64,000 bases of DNA from Verticillium longisporum (Eukaryota > Ascomycota > Sordariomycetes > Glomerellales > Plectosphaerellaceae): positions 2,666,001-2,730,000 of the forward strand of contig JAETXT010000004.1 of assembly GCA_019188255.1 (NCBI GenBank), read 5' to 3'. Made by a program: the position numbers and the translations under genes. Positions within the stretch are counted from its first letter, which is position 1; every line of letters starts with the position of its first letter. Below are positions 33,942 through 45,082 of this stretch, piece after piece. A model generated the notes under the pieces. The model did no database searches and was not told the DNA's origin. It saw nothing but the letters and a program-made list of their open reading frames with translations.

Positions 33942-35222
33942 ATGTCGTTCCCCTTTACGATCACCGAGCAGACACTGCCCGGTGCCTATATTCGTGAATT
34001 CCCCCACGCTCTGAGCACATCCCAGGAGTCAACTCTTCGTCTGGCCGTCAAAATCTACACACCAAAAGACAACACCTCTCCGCAGCCCGGTGATGTGACC
34101 CTGATCGCAGCCCACGCCAACGGCTTTCCCAAGGAGCTCTATGAGGCCATGTGGGCAGACCTTCATGCAGAGGCGGCCAAGGCCAACCCCCCCTTCCGTA
34201 TCCGCCAGATCATCGCCGTGGACGCCGCCTGGCAGAACGCCTCGGCACCTCTAAACGAGCACCTGCTCGGCAACGACCCCGGCTGGCTGGACTATCCCCG
34301 CGACATGCTGCACATACTCAACACGCTGCGTCCTCCACAGCCTCTCGTCGGCGTCGGCCACTCCTTTGGCGGCAACGCCATTGCCAACCTGGCCCTGCTG
34401 CACCCGCGCCTGCTCTCGACCGTCATCCTCCTCGACCCCGTCATCTCGCGCTGGTCCTCCAACGCCACAAGCGACGTCTCCCGCTCGCCGGCCGCCATGT
34501 CCATCGGCCGGCGCGACCTCTGGCCCTCGCGCGACGCCGCCCGCGCCGCCTTCGCCAAGTCCCCCTTCTACCGCGCCTGGGACCCGCGCGTGCTCGAGGC
34601 CTGGCTCGCCCACGGCCTCCGCGACACGCCGACGCCGCTCTACCCCGAGCCCGGCCGCGTCACCCTCGCGACGACCCGCCACCAGGAGGTCTTCACCTAC
34701 TTCCGCCCGAGCTGGGACGCCTACGCCGCCGACGGCACGACGCTCGTGCGCCCCGAGCTCGTCCCGGACCTCGACCCGGCCCTCAACAAGGGCTTCGTCA
34801 CCTATCCCGTCTACCGCGCCGAGGGCGCCAACACGCTCGTGCGCCTGCCCAACCTGCGGCCCGGCTGCCTCTACCTCTTTGGCGGCACGAGCGACCTCTC
34901 GCTGCCCGAGCTGCGCGACGAGAAGATGCGCCTCACGGGCACCGGCGGCGGCGGCAGCGGCGGTGCCCGTGACGGCCGCGTCGAGGCCGTCACCCTGCCC
35001 GACAACGGACACCTCGTGCCCATGGAGGTGCCCGGCGTGTGCGCCGCCCATGCGGCGCGCTGGATCGGCCGCGAGATGGTGCGCTGGCGCCGGGAGCAGG
35101 CCGACTACGAGGCCTGGACGAGGAAGAGCGTCGAGGAGAAGACACAGCTGTCGGACGAGTGGAAGAAGCGCCTCGTGCGCCCGCCCAAGCCGGGCAAGAC
35201 CAAGACGGAGGCCAAGATTTGA
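33942..35222 (+). CDS. Peroxisomal alpha/beta hydrolase, LPX1-like
   Basis: A single exon of 426 residues, start chosen at MSFPFTITEQTLPGAYIREFPHA because the preceding in-frame sequence looks like 5' UTR and the context is CACCATGTC. It is an alpha/beta hydrolase: LIAAHANGFPKELYE (oxyanion region), VGVGHSFGGNAIANLALLHP with the nucleophile Ser in GHSFGG (about residue 145), VILLDPVI, and TLPDNGHLVPME with the likely catalytic His near the C-terminus. The last three residues AKI fit a peroxisomal targeting signal type 1. Relatives include yeast peroxisomal lipase Lpx1 and the fungal proteins annotated as peroxisomal LPX1. A Gly-rich loop (TGTGGGGSGGAR) sits before the His motif. Very GC-rich, which creates long shadow frames. 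It converges with TRAPPC11, whose stop is 165 bp away. Confidence 0.85.
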   Translation: MSFPFTITEQTLPGAYIREFPHALSTSQESTLRLAVKIYTPKDNTSPQPGDVTLIAAHANGFPKELYEAMWADLHAEAAKANPPFRIRQIIAVDAAWQNASAPLNEHLLGNDPGWLDYPRDMLHILNTLRPPQPLVGVGHSFGGNAIANLALLHPRLLSTVILLDPVISRWSSNATSDVSRSPAAMSIGRRDLWPSRDAARAAFAKSPFYRAWDPRVLEAWLAHGLRDTPTPLYPEPGRVTLATTRHQEVFTYFRPSWDAYAADGTTLVRPELVPDLDPALNKGFVTYPVYRAEGANTLVRLPNLRPGCLYLFGGTSDLSLPELRDEKMRLTGTGGGGSGGARDGRVEAVTLPDNGHLVPMEVPGVCAAHAARWIGREMVRWRREQADYEAWTRKSVEEKTQLSDEWKKRLVRPPKPGKTKTEAKI

Positions 35223-35387
35223 AAGGGTTCTGTAGATGACATGATGATTAGCCTCGTTCTATGCGTGCAGGAGTTTTGTGTACATTTTTGGAGGCAGCAT
35301 GATTGTGGCTACTGGTAACAAGGCCAAAAGAACAAGATCACACATTTTTGAATATCATCATTACATACAGTTGACATTGTGCTTCTT

Positions 35388-38300
35388 TTATGCCTCGTCT
35401 TCCTCGTCTTCTTCATCCTCCTCCTCCTCCTCCTCCTCCTCCTCCTCTTCTGGTTGACCCTCCGCCGGCGGCACCCACAGCAGCAAACCCTCCTTGTCAA
35501 TCTTCATCCCCTCCGTCGGGATGATCCGCAGCACCTTCTGAAAGTACTTGTCCCTGACGACCAGGTTGGGCCGTACGTAGGTGCCCCTCACTAGCGGCAG
35601 CAGTCTGTACGTAACAGCCCGCCTGCTCACTGGCAGCACGTGCAGCGTTGTCTGTTTCGCGCCTGAAGAGGCAAACTCTTCGCTCGGCTCAAGGCTCAGC
35701 CCAAAAGTGAGGAAGTGGCTGGATGCATTCTCGATCGTCACGTCCAGGTGCATGAGTCCTGTTGCAGAGTTCACGTAGGACACGGACGCCAGCACGCGGG
35801 GTTCGGTGCCGAGGACAATGGAGCGCGGCACCGACATGGTCGTTGTGTTGACGGGGCTGCTGGGGTCAGCCGTGCCCCGGCGCCAGCGGAGGACAAAGGC
35901 CACATCGAGCGAGGCTGGGCCGCGGTCGTCGAGACTCAATTTCTGAACGATGAGGTCAAATTTGACTTCTTGCATCGACTTGGGAGGAATGATCAGTCCA
36001 GCTGGGGGAAGGTCGGGCCGCCCAGCTGCATGACCACGAGCCCCTGGGAGGCACGACAGCACTTTGGCTTCCATTTCGACCACTTGGAGGTCCTCAGTCG
36101 CGAATGACGCATAATGGCAGACGAGCGACCATCGCTGTGCCAGTCCGCGTGGGTGGGCTACCAACTCTTCACGGTCCACTGTTTCCGAGGTGCCCTCGAA
36201 ATCGAACAGACTCGGCCACGGCTCCGGGTGAAGGCGGGGCACTATGTCGTAGTTTGCCTCAAAGGGGTTGACGATGGTGACCTGGAATGTCATGACCTGC
36301 AAGATTGGTGTTGCAGGATCTGTGACCAGGTGATAGCCAACCCTGGCAGTGATTTCATACGAAGTCGGCGCATCAGAGGGGCTGAGGTGCAGCACAGCTC
36401 GCTTCGACTGCGAGGCATTGATGCTACCGAGAATAAGCCCTTGAAATCTCGACTCTTCCTTGGCAGCCTCGACGCTATGTTCTTCAAGCCCGTCGACTTG
36501 CACACGAAGGGCAGGTACGTGCTCGCCAAAAACATGTAGCTCTAGCTTGGCCGTCGCATCTGCATCTTCGGCGTTGAAAATATCGAGTGGTAGCTCAATC
36601 GGTTCGTTGGCATAGTATTGCTGCAAGATGGCGCTTCGCCGGATTTCCATCTTGGGTGGCTTAGGCTGCACATGGATGGCATGTGAGCTCAAACGCGGTA
36701 TGCGTCTCTTCGACAGTGAGGGTCCAAACCAGACATCGGCCACATTCGCCGCTTGGAACCCAATGGTGTAATCAAGGGTGAACGCATCCGTATCGAAGTT
36801 CAGTACGACAGATGCAGCGCGCGCCTCGCCGGATTCTCGCAGCGGTATCGCCATCTCATACACTGACGTGCAGCCTGGCTTGATCTCCAGATCAGCTCGG
36901 CCATTGAGGACGGAGCCCCGCTCGGCCTCTTCCACGTCTTCTGATACTGGACCTGTCGTCCCTACGAGAGCTATGACGGCTAGCGCCGCGTTGTGCTTCT
37001 CCATCGAGCCCTTGGTTTTCTCCCCGATAGGCTGATCGAGGGTGATCGTATGCAAGCTTCTGGCGAAATCTACTCGCAGTTGCTTGAGAAGTATTGGTGG
37101 AGAGTGCGGGAAAGCAGTTGACGTGACGGGAAGCTGTGCTTGGCAGGTTTGGGCAGCTTTGCCCTCTTCGGGCTTGAAAACGAAAGATGGTGAGACGAAA
37201 GATGTGATATTGTCATCGCTTAAAGACACAATCGGCTTCGACTTGACGTCGACACCATCGAGAGACTTCGCCACGTCGTATGGCCAGTTTGGCCGCCGCG
37301 TGAAATCTACAGCCAGTCAGATGTGCATGCCGAGTTGTGAACGGACAGGTGAACTCACTTTTGTTCAAGAGCTCCCAGTCAATGGAGACAACAAGGTCCC
37401 CGAGCCCAACCTTGTCAGCAGCAGCCCTCAATAGCCAGCTGAGGTCTTCAGTAATATCCAACCATCCCTCGCTTCGGAACGACATGTCCACCCAGAGAGG
37501 CCTTAACAGTGCGACGACGTCGTCCCAGGCTTTCAAGCGGGCCATCTCTCTGGCACATTCAAGTGACAGCTCCGCCGACACGCGATGCTGCCTGCGGACC
37601 TGGAACTCAGCTCTTGCGGCCATCAGACAGTCTATGATTAGTTGCGCATGGTTCGTGCCTTGGCCTTCAAGGGGCGACTCCTCATACGGCTCAGGGCAGA
37701 GGTACGTATCGTAACTATACGCGTTCTTGGCCGCATTCGCACCTTCAGGCTTCGGGTCCGGAATTCGACGATGCTCCTCAGATATCGCATGGGCCAACGC
37801 ACGACGAGAATGCAAGTGACGAGCTGCATCTCGATACCAGTAGCCTGTGTGGTGGAGCATCTCCCATGGTTGAAGCCGCTCGCCCATGACAACCTTTTCC
37901 GGCTGAATATACAGGGACAGCGTGGATGGCGCCAGCTGCGCCAGTTCCGCCTTGTCGATCAGATTCACCATGACGAGTGCCCATCTCGACTCCCATGCTT
38001 CCCAGCCGTAGTTATTTGTACCGCGCCCGCGCCGTTCGACAAAGTCTGCGAGGCGATCACGGTGGGCACGCCATCTCCGTACGGCCGAAGTCGTCTGTCC
38101 ATTCCATAAAGAGCATCGAATTGCTCGAATCGTGATGACATCGGTGAGAAGGCGTGCTTCATTCCAGCGTGGGCTCCAACTAGGGATCATGTCCATGACA
38201 TCCTCGCTCAGAACCCCCTCGTATGCCTGGTCATATGATCTCAACGCCGAATCCATCTCCTGACGAAATTCGGCAAGGACACCGGCCTTGAAGTCGTAGC

Positions 38301-39244
38301 GAACGTTGCAGTCCTGCAGTGTCAACGTCTGCGATGTGCCACTCGTCGGGGGTACTGTAGGCTGAGGGGTTACGCCACGGGTGCGCTTCTTCCTAGCATG
38401 ACGTCCAAGATCGCGGTAGTACTCGATCGAGTGGGAGTAAATGGTCGAGAGGATACTGTCGGCGGTCTGCTCCAACTCTGTGAAAGAGTCCTGGGTTGGG
38501 ATGTAGAAGAACGACTTTGGATCCATTGCCACACCTCTCCGAATGTTTTCCAGCCTTTCTTGAATATCTTCAGACAAGGACGGGGACGACTCAGAGTCGT
38601 CACTCAGCAGAGCAACAACCAGCCGAGTCTTGTAGCCTGACTGGGTCAGCGCTAGCCTCAATATGTTGATATCCTTCTTCAGTTGGTTATCGTTTAGGGT
38701 AGCCATAGATGTGTCGGATGTGAGCGTGTAGAAGCACAGATACACACTGGGCACCATCTGCTGATGCTTCTGGATCCATTGCGCATCGATCAACCCATCG
38801 GGGTACAGAGGGGAGATGGGGCTCAGCGGCGAAAAGGGCGAGTGTAATACTGGGGGAACTCGGGCGTTTCGATATCATCGGGCAGCCGGGCTCGGCGAGG
38901 AGGCAGCACAAAAGACTACACAGCGTCAGAACCGGCGACAATACGAGACCAGAGGTATATATGATGGGTTGAGCTACCCTGCCTGTGAATGCGACCTTGA
39001 ACTTGTAGGGCTTGGTAGCAAGCTGAGGGTTCCATGGCTGGTCCCCTGCATCCTGGCTGGCAATGTACTCCCTCAATGCTTCGGCCTCCTTCGTTTCCAG
39101 GGAGGGCAACTGCGACTGTAAAAGAACTCCCTGGTCTTTCAGCTCGTTGTCAAAGGGTAGCGCATTTGCTGGAGCTTCGGTCAAGCCGGCAACGACGAGG
39201 AATGGGAGGTTGTGGTCCAGGCTCCCAGCTGGATAGCCGTCCAT
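35388..39244 (-). CDS. TRAPP complex subunit TRAPPC11 (foie gras/GRYZUN domain protein)
   Basis: Large vesicle-tethering subunit of TRAPPIII-type complexes acting at the ER-Golgi and in autophagy; absent from budding yeast but general in filamentous fungi. Exon 1 starts at 39244 (MDGYPAGSLDHNLPFLVVAGL), preferred over an upstream in-frame ATG at 39325. It runs to about 38980 or slightly further (KFKVAFTGR). Exon 2 begins at about 38850-38862 (VLHSPFSPLSP then YPDGLIDAQWIQKHQQ) and ends at 37359 (WELLNK). The intron 37307-37358 (52 nt) is GTGAGT...CTGTAG. Exon 3 continues FTRRPNWPYDVAKSLDG to the stop at 35388. The foie-gras region occupies the middle of exon 2 (YRDLGRHARKKR ... HRVSAELSLECAREM). 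The C-terminal beta-rich part ends in a run of about 18 Glu/Asp encoded by a CTC/CTT repeat at about 35403-35452. The first intron boundaries are not resolved. Confidence 0.88.
35403..35452. repeat. (CTC/CTT)n coding repeat, poly-Glu/Asp tail of TRAPPC11
   Basis: Near-perfect trinucleotide repeat on the plus strand that encodes the acidic C-terminus EEEEEEEEEEDEEDEEDEA of the minus-strand gene. Likely length-variable between strains. Confidence 0.85.
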
Positions 39245-40158
39245 GCTGGCAACAAAATGGGTTTGTAAAGGATTCCGAAAGTTTGTATTTGTCGGTCGGC
39301 AGGGTAATGACGCGAATCGAATCAATCTGAGAGTATTGGGTCAGGACTGAAACGAACGAGGAGTCGGGTCGAGACCTTGGTTACACATACAGTTCAGACT
39401 AGGATGCTCTACACAATCCGAAAGCCAGATGGCAGCGCAATCGAAGCTGCTGGTTTATTCGTACTTGTCTCCTAGAATGAGAGGTCCTCCAAAGACGCTG
39501 ACGAGTGTTGATCGCCTGGGGGTCTGATGCAGTGAATGCGACAGCCCACTTGGACAGCCATCACAGGTCCTACCCACGCCTAGCTAAGCCCGGCGCTAAC
39601 CCCATTGAAGTGGAGCTCTGCTCCTTACAGGCCAAGCAGGCGTACCTGACCGCGCAAAGGGGAGCTTTACAGTGAGGGCCTGGCTATCGATATGTCCAGC
39701 GGGCCGCTGTGGGACGCTGCCAGCTGAAAGGCCCGTATCGGACTGGCGTTATCTCCTAAAGTGCTTTAGTGCGCCAATGAGGGCGCGTCTCTGATTGGCC
39801 GTGAAGCAGGACATGCGCTCATGAGACAGCCTGGGTAGGCTTTGAGCTGGCAGCCTCGCGGTCGGTGTCTGTCTCTCTTTCCGTGCATCGTCCACTTGCC
39901 GTGCTCTTCTTCCTGCCTCGCCTCGTCATAGCATTGTGCGCAGAGATTGAGATCTGTGTTTCCCCACACCTCACCGCCACGACAGCGCCCATTAGAAGCA
40001 CTGCTTCGTACTCCGATCATCCATCATATTCTCGAAACTTTTCCCCACTCTCTGGGCGTCTTGCGACTGTCGTCGCCTGGGCTCCCCCGATCTACCTCCC
40101 GTCACCACCGCCCCACGACACCCTCCGAAAACACTGCCCTGGGGCACCCATTCCCGCG
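39245..40158. other. Bidirectional promoter between TRAPPC11 and RXT2
   Basis: 914 bp between two divergent start codons. No convincing frame. The 3' part is pyrimidine-rich towards the RXT2 start (CTCTTTCC, TCTTCTTCCTGCC). Confidence 0.5.
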
Positions 40159-41834
40159 ATGGCTTCACAACAAGCAATCATAAGCGAAACAGTCGCGGCG
40201 ATGAAGAAAGCTATGAAGCGAACAGCATATGGTCAGGCCTACCCAACTTCGTACGGTGTCCCAGCACTTACTTCGGCGTCGCTAACCGCTTCCTTGCGCA
40301 GAGTCCGATTCCGACAACGAAATTGAACATTACAGCAATCGCGGCAACAAGCTCAAGAGGCGAGCTCTATTTGCGCACCAGGGCCAGCTTGTACCTCCCT
40401 CTGGCCCCGAAGTCTACAAAGAGGCAAGTTTTTTGTCACCCTATGATTGATGCCGTCCAACTCTAACAACGAGTAGGAGGTCGAGTACGCCGGCCAGCAG
40501 CGGTACATCATCCATCGTAATGCTCCCATTGTCGACGATGAGGGCTACGAGGTCGAGAGCGACGACGACGACGAGCGCGCCCAGGACGCTGTCGCTGCCG
40601 CCGCCGAGTTCGACCCTTACAACAACGTCCGCCTTGAACGTGCGTGCCTCTTCATACCCGACTGAAGGAACAACACTAATTCTCTTTTGCAGAACTGCTC
40701 GCGCCCCTCACAGCTTCGACCGATCTTCCGACACATCCTACCCTCTCAAAACCCTTCGTCTCAAAAACTCTTACTGGCCTCGCGAATCAGAGCTGCGACA
40801 TCATGCGGAAGGAAAATAAATCTCTGTGGCGAATCAAGCACCTCTTCACCAGGCTCGCTGGCGATCACACATGGGCCCCTTGTGAATTGATGCTCGGCTC
40901 GGACGATGTCGGTCTGTTTGCGAACGACCATTTTGCTCCCCTCCGAGCACAACAGAATCAGGAGGTAGCTGTCGCACAAAATGCCAGAGAGCCCGGAGCT
41001 GCTGTTGCCAACGACGAAACGATACTGAGCAAGACTCTCGATAGCCACGAGAGGTCGGCGGTCGGCGATCAGACGGGAGACCTGACGACATCAGGAACAG
41101 GGGAGGGCGATGTCTCGATGGTTGATCCGGATGAAACGATTACGGAGAACCCGCAAAACACCAAGGACGATTCAGAGCCGGTGCCTCAGACGGACGACAA
41201 ACCCGAGCCGGACGCCGCAGTCGCGATAACAAACGGAGACGGTGCAGTGCCGAACCGCGCAGGGGATCCGCCAGTTGTGCAAAAGCCCTCGAACGAGAAC
41301 AGCGAGCACGTCAACGGCACTGGCAATGGCAATGAACCAGCACCCACCACAAATGGCCATTCAGACGCACATGCAGATGGACCTCCCAGAACTTCGCTGC
41401 CGCATTCTGGACTCACGGTTAAAGCCATCAATGGCAGTGAAGCCATGTCTGTGGTGTCGGAAGTTCTCGAGGAAATCTTCATTCACCCACTCTACCAGCC
41501 ACCAGTCAATGCAGAGCCGGATCGAGGAGGCCTTTCTGTGGACGAGGCCAACGACATGCGACAGCTCGTCGCACTTTATGTGCAGAAACAGGAAGAGGTC
41601 TGCCGGGGAGCGGAGAAGTTGCACGAAGGTCTCCTGAAGGCCGACCGACTACGCAAAACTGTGCTTCAGTGGTCCAAGGCGGAGGCGCACTGTGGGCCAA
41701 ATCGTGATATGTCTGATGGCGAGGACTGGTATGACAAGGAGGAGTGGGGATTGACTGAAGACTTGAAGAAGGGTCAGGACGAGGAAGAGGAGGAGACTGG
41801 CACGTCGACGAAGAAGACCAGAAACCGAAGGTAG
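40159..41834 (+). CDS. rxt2: Rxt2-like subunit of the Rpd3L/Sin3 histone deacetylase complex
   Basis: Four exons: 40159-40231, 40302-40423, 40477-40639, 40693-41834; together 1500 nt, 499 residues, in frame throughout. It starts MASQQAIISETVAAMKKAMKRTAYE and continues SDSDNEIEHYSNRGNKLKRRALF, GQLVPPSGPEVYKEEVEYAG, IIHRNAPIVDDEGYEVESDDDDE and EQLLAPLTASTDLPTHPTLSKPF. This is the conserved N-terminal RXT2 domain, followed by SLWRIKHLFTRLAGDHTWAPC. The C-terminal half is acidic and poorly conserved until VVSEVLEEIFIHPLYQP and a coiled-coil-like QLVALYVQKQEEVCRGAEKLHEGLLKADRLRKTVLQWSKAEAHCG. Nuclear; helps silence and repress genes with Sin3 and Rpd3. Intron 2 (40424-40476, 53 nt) has a GC donor (AG|GCAAGT...GTAG). 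Intron 1 has a weak GTCAGG donor. Confidence 0.88.
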
Positions 41835-42367
41835 CGACGGTCTCTGATGTGATATGAAGTTGGCGTCGGTTCACGGGGCGTCCTTGTCGGGCATTATTCT
41901 TATTTCTGGGAGCGAGGCGTTAAGGATCAGTGGAAAGCAGTACCTCTTTGAGGCATACATACAGTCAAATCGTAACTCTCAGTTTCAACTTGAAGTCTAG
42001 AATTGGATCAGATGGGGACTTTTCGAACATCTTTGCTTTCCATCTGGGTTCGTGGCCAGCACTGATAACACAGCAGTGGGAGTTGGGTGACCAGTTGGAA
42101 AACAGCTAGCTCACTTGAGCCGATTGTTGCCAGTGGCATGGATGGTGCTCAGGCCACGTGAATGTTCGCAGCAGTGCAGAACAGCCAGCCAAACACCACC
42201 CCGGACAGGCTGGAAGCGATCACACTTAAAAGTGGGTTACCCTCAAGCTCCCATAACCGAAACCCTTTCCTTTCTCTTCTCCCCTGCCTTCATGCCATCT
42301 ACACATCTTTCGCTCCTAGAAATTTGCATGAACCCCCGTTGCTCTACCACACAAATTGTCTTCGAAG
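41835..42367. other. Intergenic region, RXT2 3' end and OPI3 promoter
   Basis: 533 bp with no supported gene. It contains a CACGTG at 42155-42160 and a pyrimidine-rich CCTTTCCTTTCTCTTCTCCCC tract at about 42261-42285 before the OPI3 start. Confidence 0.5.
42155..42160. promoter_or_regulatory. E-box upstream of OPI3
   Basis: CACGTGAAT lies about 208 bp before the start codon at 42368. In yeast, phospholipid genes including OPI3 are driven by Ino2/Ino4 bHLH factors through CANNTG sites with similar AT-rich flanks. Whether that circuit applies here is inference. Confidence 0.3.
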
Positions 42368-43237
42368 ATGGCACCCGTCGATAATGCCAGCCCGGCTCTG
42401 GTCGTCTTCAACCAGAAGTCCCTCTTTGGTACGTGGAGAACCCCATGACGTACCTACGTGGTGCTCGCCCGCTGGGAGCTTGGGCCAAAAGTCTGGGGAA
42501 GCTCTTATTGACGAGGCGTGAACAGCGTCTGCCTGTGCGATCATGTTCAACCCTCTTTTCTGGAAGTCAGTATTCAGTTCTCTTGATCCCGAATGGACCT
42601 GGCTAACATGATTCCAGCATCGTTGCGAGACAAGGTGCGTAGGGTCGCTCGACCTCGCCAAGCAATACCACGATTCAACCGAGAACTGACCATCCTCGCT
42701 CGGCGCTGATAGAATACAACAACAAGCTCTTGACGAAGCTCTTTGGCGGCCGCTCGCAGACGGCGTGTTACGCCCTCGCCGCAACCATCTTCTTGCTCGG
42801 CCTCTTCCGCGACGGCCTCTACGAGCGCGCGCTGCGCCACCAGCCCACGCACCCAGCTCTTGATACCGACCTCGCCAACTACGCGGGCTATGCCCTCCTC
42901 GCCGCCGGCAACGTGCTCGTCATCACGTCGACCTACCGCCTCGGCATCACGGGCACCTTCCTCGGCGACTACTTTGGCATCCTCATGGACGACATTGTTA
43001 CGGGCTTTCCCTTCAGCGTCACGGACGCGCCCATGTACAACGGCTCCACCATGAGCTTCCTCGGCACGGCGCTGCTGTACGGCAAGCCCGCCGGCATCCT
43101 GCTCACCCTCTGGGTCCTGACCGTCTACACCGTCCCCCCGACGCTAGAAGACCCCCTCCACGGCCGGCACCTCCGCCAAGCGCGACCGCGAGAGGGCCGC
43201 CGCCGGCCCTGGCAAGGAGACCAAAAAGGTGCGGTAA
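42368..43237 (+). CDS. opi3: Phosphatidyl-N-methylethanolamine N-methyltransferase (OPI3), with a probable one-base frame error
   Basis: Last steps of phosphatidylcholine synthesis by methylation of phosphatidylethanolamine, in the ER membrane. Exons 42368-42428, 42526-42565, 42618-42634 (only 17 nt) and 42713 onward give MAPVDNASPALVVFNQKSLFASACAIMFNPLFWNIVARQEYNNKLLTKLFGG, then ATIFLLGLFRDGLYERALRHQPTHP and the SAM/phospholipid-methyltransferase region GITGTFLGDYFGILMDDIVTGFPFSVTDAPMYNGSTMSFLGTALLYGKPAG. At the run of five C (43152-43156) the frame leaves the family pattern. With four C it continues EDPSTAGTSAKRDRERAAAGPGKETKKVR and stops at 43235-43237. That end is a dilysine KKxx ER-retrieval signal, strong support for the shorter run. 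As written, the frame instead ends at 43275 with an unrelated tail. The length is normal for the family (about 200 residues). Confidence 0.85.
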
Positions 43238-45082
43238 ATGAAGCCCGAGAGGGTGGCCAGCTTCAACAGCTATGATGGTTGCCGCGTCAGAGGGCGGGAA
43301 GAAACGCCCTTTGGCGCGAGGGGGGGGCTTCACCCCCGCGCGGGCGACGATCGCTCGCCCCGTGGGAGTAGATCTTCACATACAGACTCCTGGGACGCGC
43401 CGCCCGAGACAGGTCGGTCCTGCGTCACGGGATAGAGGCTTCACGCCGCTGTCGGGTTCCTTGACATGTCAACGACGGGCCGAAGACCGGGGGATAATTT
43501 AGTGTCGATGGAGAACGGAGGGGATGTTGATGGTGATGGTGGGGAAAGGTCGGGGTCGAGGACAGCCTTCAACAAAGAGAAGTGGCTGCGGATGCCCGGA
43601 GAAGCCGCGGGGGAAGGCGGCTGCTTCGGTGTGCTTCGGAGCACAAGGGACAAAACGGGAAAGGGAGGCAAAGAAAGATTGCCGGATTAGATAGCTTCAC
43701 TCCACAACAGTCACAGTATACTAGTCGCGACAACCTGTCGCGACCACTGTCGTCATGCTTCTTTTCCCTTCGTGGTGACGCCTGAAAGGCTGAGCGGTTT
43801 GAGACCAAGCGCTCTTTCACCTGCACAACTCGGTGCAAAACGGCTTGGGCAAACGAGCGAGGGCAAGAGGGCAGAATATATGTGACAAATGCGCTCACAA
43901 AACAGCCTCGTCGCCGGGCTGCGATGCGTTGGCCGAAAGTGGGGGTCAGAATGGCGAGCAGACACCGAGCTGCCATGGCCCGGCTGCTAATAGCACGACG
44001 ACGGACCGCCCTGGCGCCAAGCACGAGGAAAAGACGGAATCCATTCCATGCCGGCAATCATGTGTGACGTCCGAAGTTTGAGGATGGACTAGGCCTGGAT
44101 GGACGTTGGTGTCTTTGAATCACATGGGGTTTTTTATTTCTGTCTGGCTGTCAAAGAAGGGCTCGGTGAGCGAAACTAAAGCATCGTGTGGCAACCTGAT
44201 GTCATGTTTCGGCGTTGAATCTGATTGACGATTGTCAGACCCCTACGCTAAGGTCACTGGGTCATCAACGCCTTCTACCGTCTGCTGGAGCACTTTAAAA
44301 GGAAACAAAGACTGGCCCACCTCACCTTTTACCATTGAATCACAAGGCAATTTTCAAAGAATAAACCGATCGGCAGCACCGGATCGGCCACCCCATCGCG
44401 TGGGATCTCTCCAAGGATGCTAAGGTACCTTAGTTTGGCCCACCAACCCTTCAGACCTCCACCGGCACTCACCGAGCCAGCCGAGCGGCGCCGAGCACGG
44501 CTTGAAGTGGCTAGCCAGGGACAGAGACAATAACCCCTCAATTAATCCGCCAATGGCCTCGCCGTTTCTGACATCATCCCGACCATCGGCGCCCGCCCAG
44601 ACCCTGAATCGATCGACCTCTAGGGGAGCAAGCAACTTTTTTTTTTACCGAACGGGCGGAATGTCGAGGCCTTCTCGACGAGTCGCGGACCCCCACCGAG
44701 TCTATCCTCCTTGAGGGTTTTTGAGGTCAACAAGGGGCGCCACGGGACGGGAAAGCATGTCCCAGCCTTGGGGGGTGGACTGCTGTGGGGTGAGTGTCAC
44801 TTGCTCGTCTCGAGTTGCGGCGATGTGGAGGGGGGGTAGTCGCTGCCGTGAAATGTCGTCGCCGTGACGCATTTTCCTCGACGTGCCATTCTTGTCTCTC
44901 GCTTCCCATCCTACCTCACGCACCAGCATACCCACGATCCACTGACGATCATCACTATCCGGAATTTCTTCTTCAAGAGCCAGTCTTACGGTTTCTTCAT
45001 CTTACATACTAGCCAGCCAAACACGGGCTGGTCCCTTTTCCCCGGCACAAAGGAGTTGGATCCCTGTCAGAAGAAGTTCATC
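43238..45082. other. Long intergenic region before glycerol kinase
   Basis: 1.85 kb without a supported gene; overlapping frames up to about 160 codons have Arg/Ser/Pro-rich compositions typical of chance frames. It includes a GC hairpin-like stretch near 43316-43340 and a perfect 14-bp palindrome CTAAGGTACCTTAG at 44420-44433. Confidence 0.5.
44420..44433. promoter_or_regulatory. GGTACC-centred palindrome
   Basis: CTAAGGTACCTTAG is a perfect 14-bp inverted repeat about 650 bp upstream of the glycerol kinase start. A related 16-bp palindrome is at 61593-61608 and a half-matching one at about 57180. A dimeric factor site or a relic of a small repeat are both possible. Confidence 0.3.

Noticed and set aside
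34151..35239. Long frames of 260-290 codons on both strands inside the LPX1-like gene
   Set aside because: They are Arg/Pro/Ala-rich shadows produced by very high GC; the LPX1-like frame carries all family motifs.
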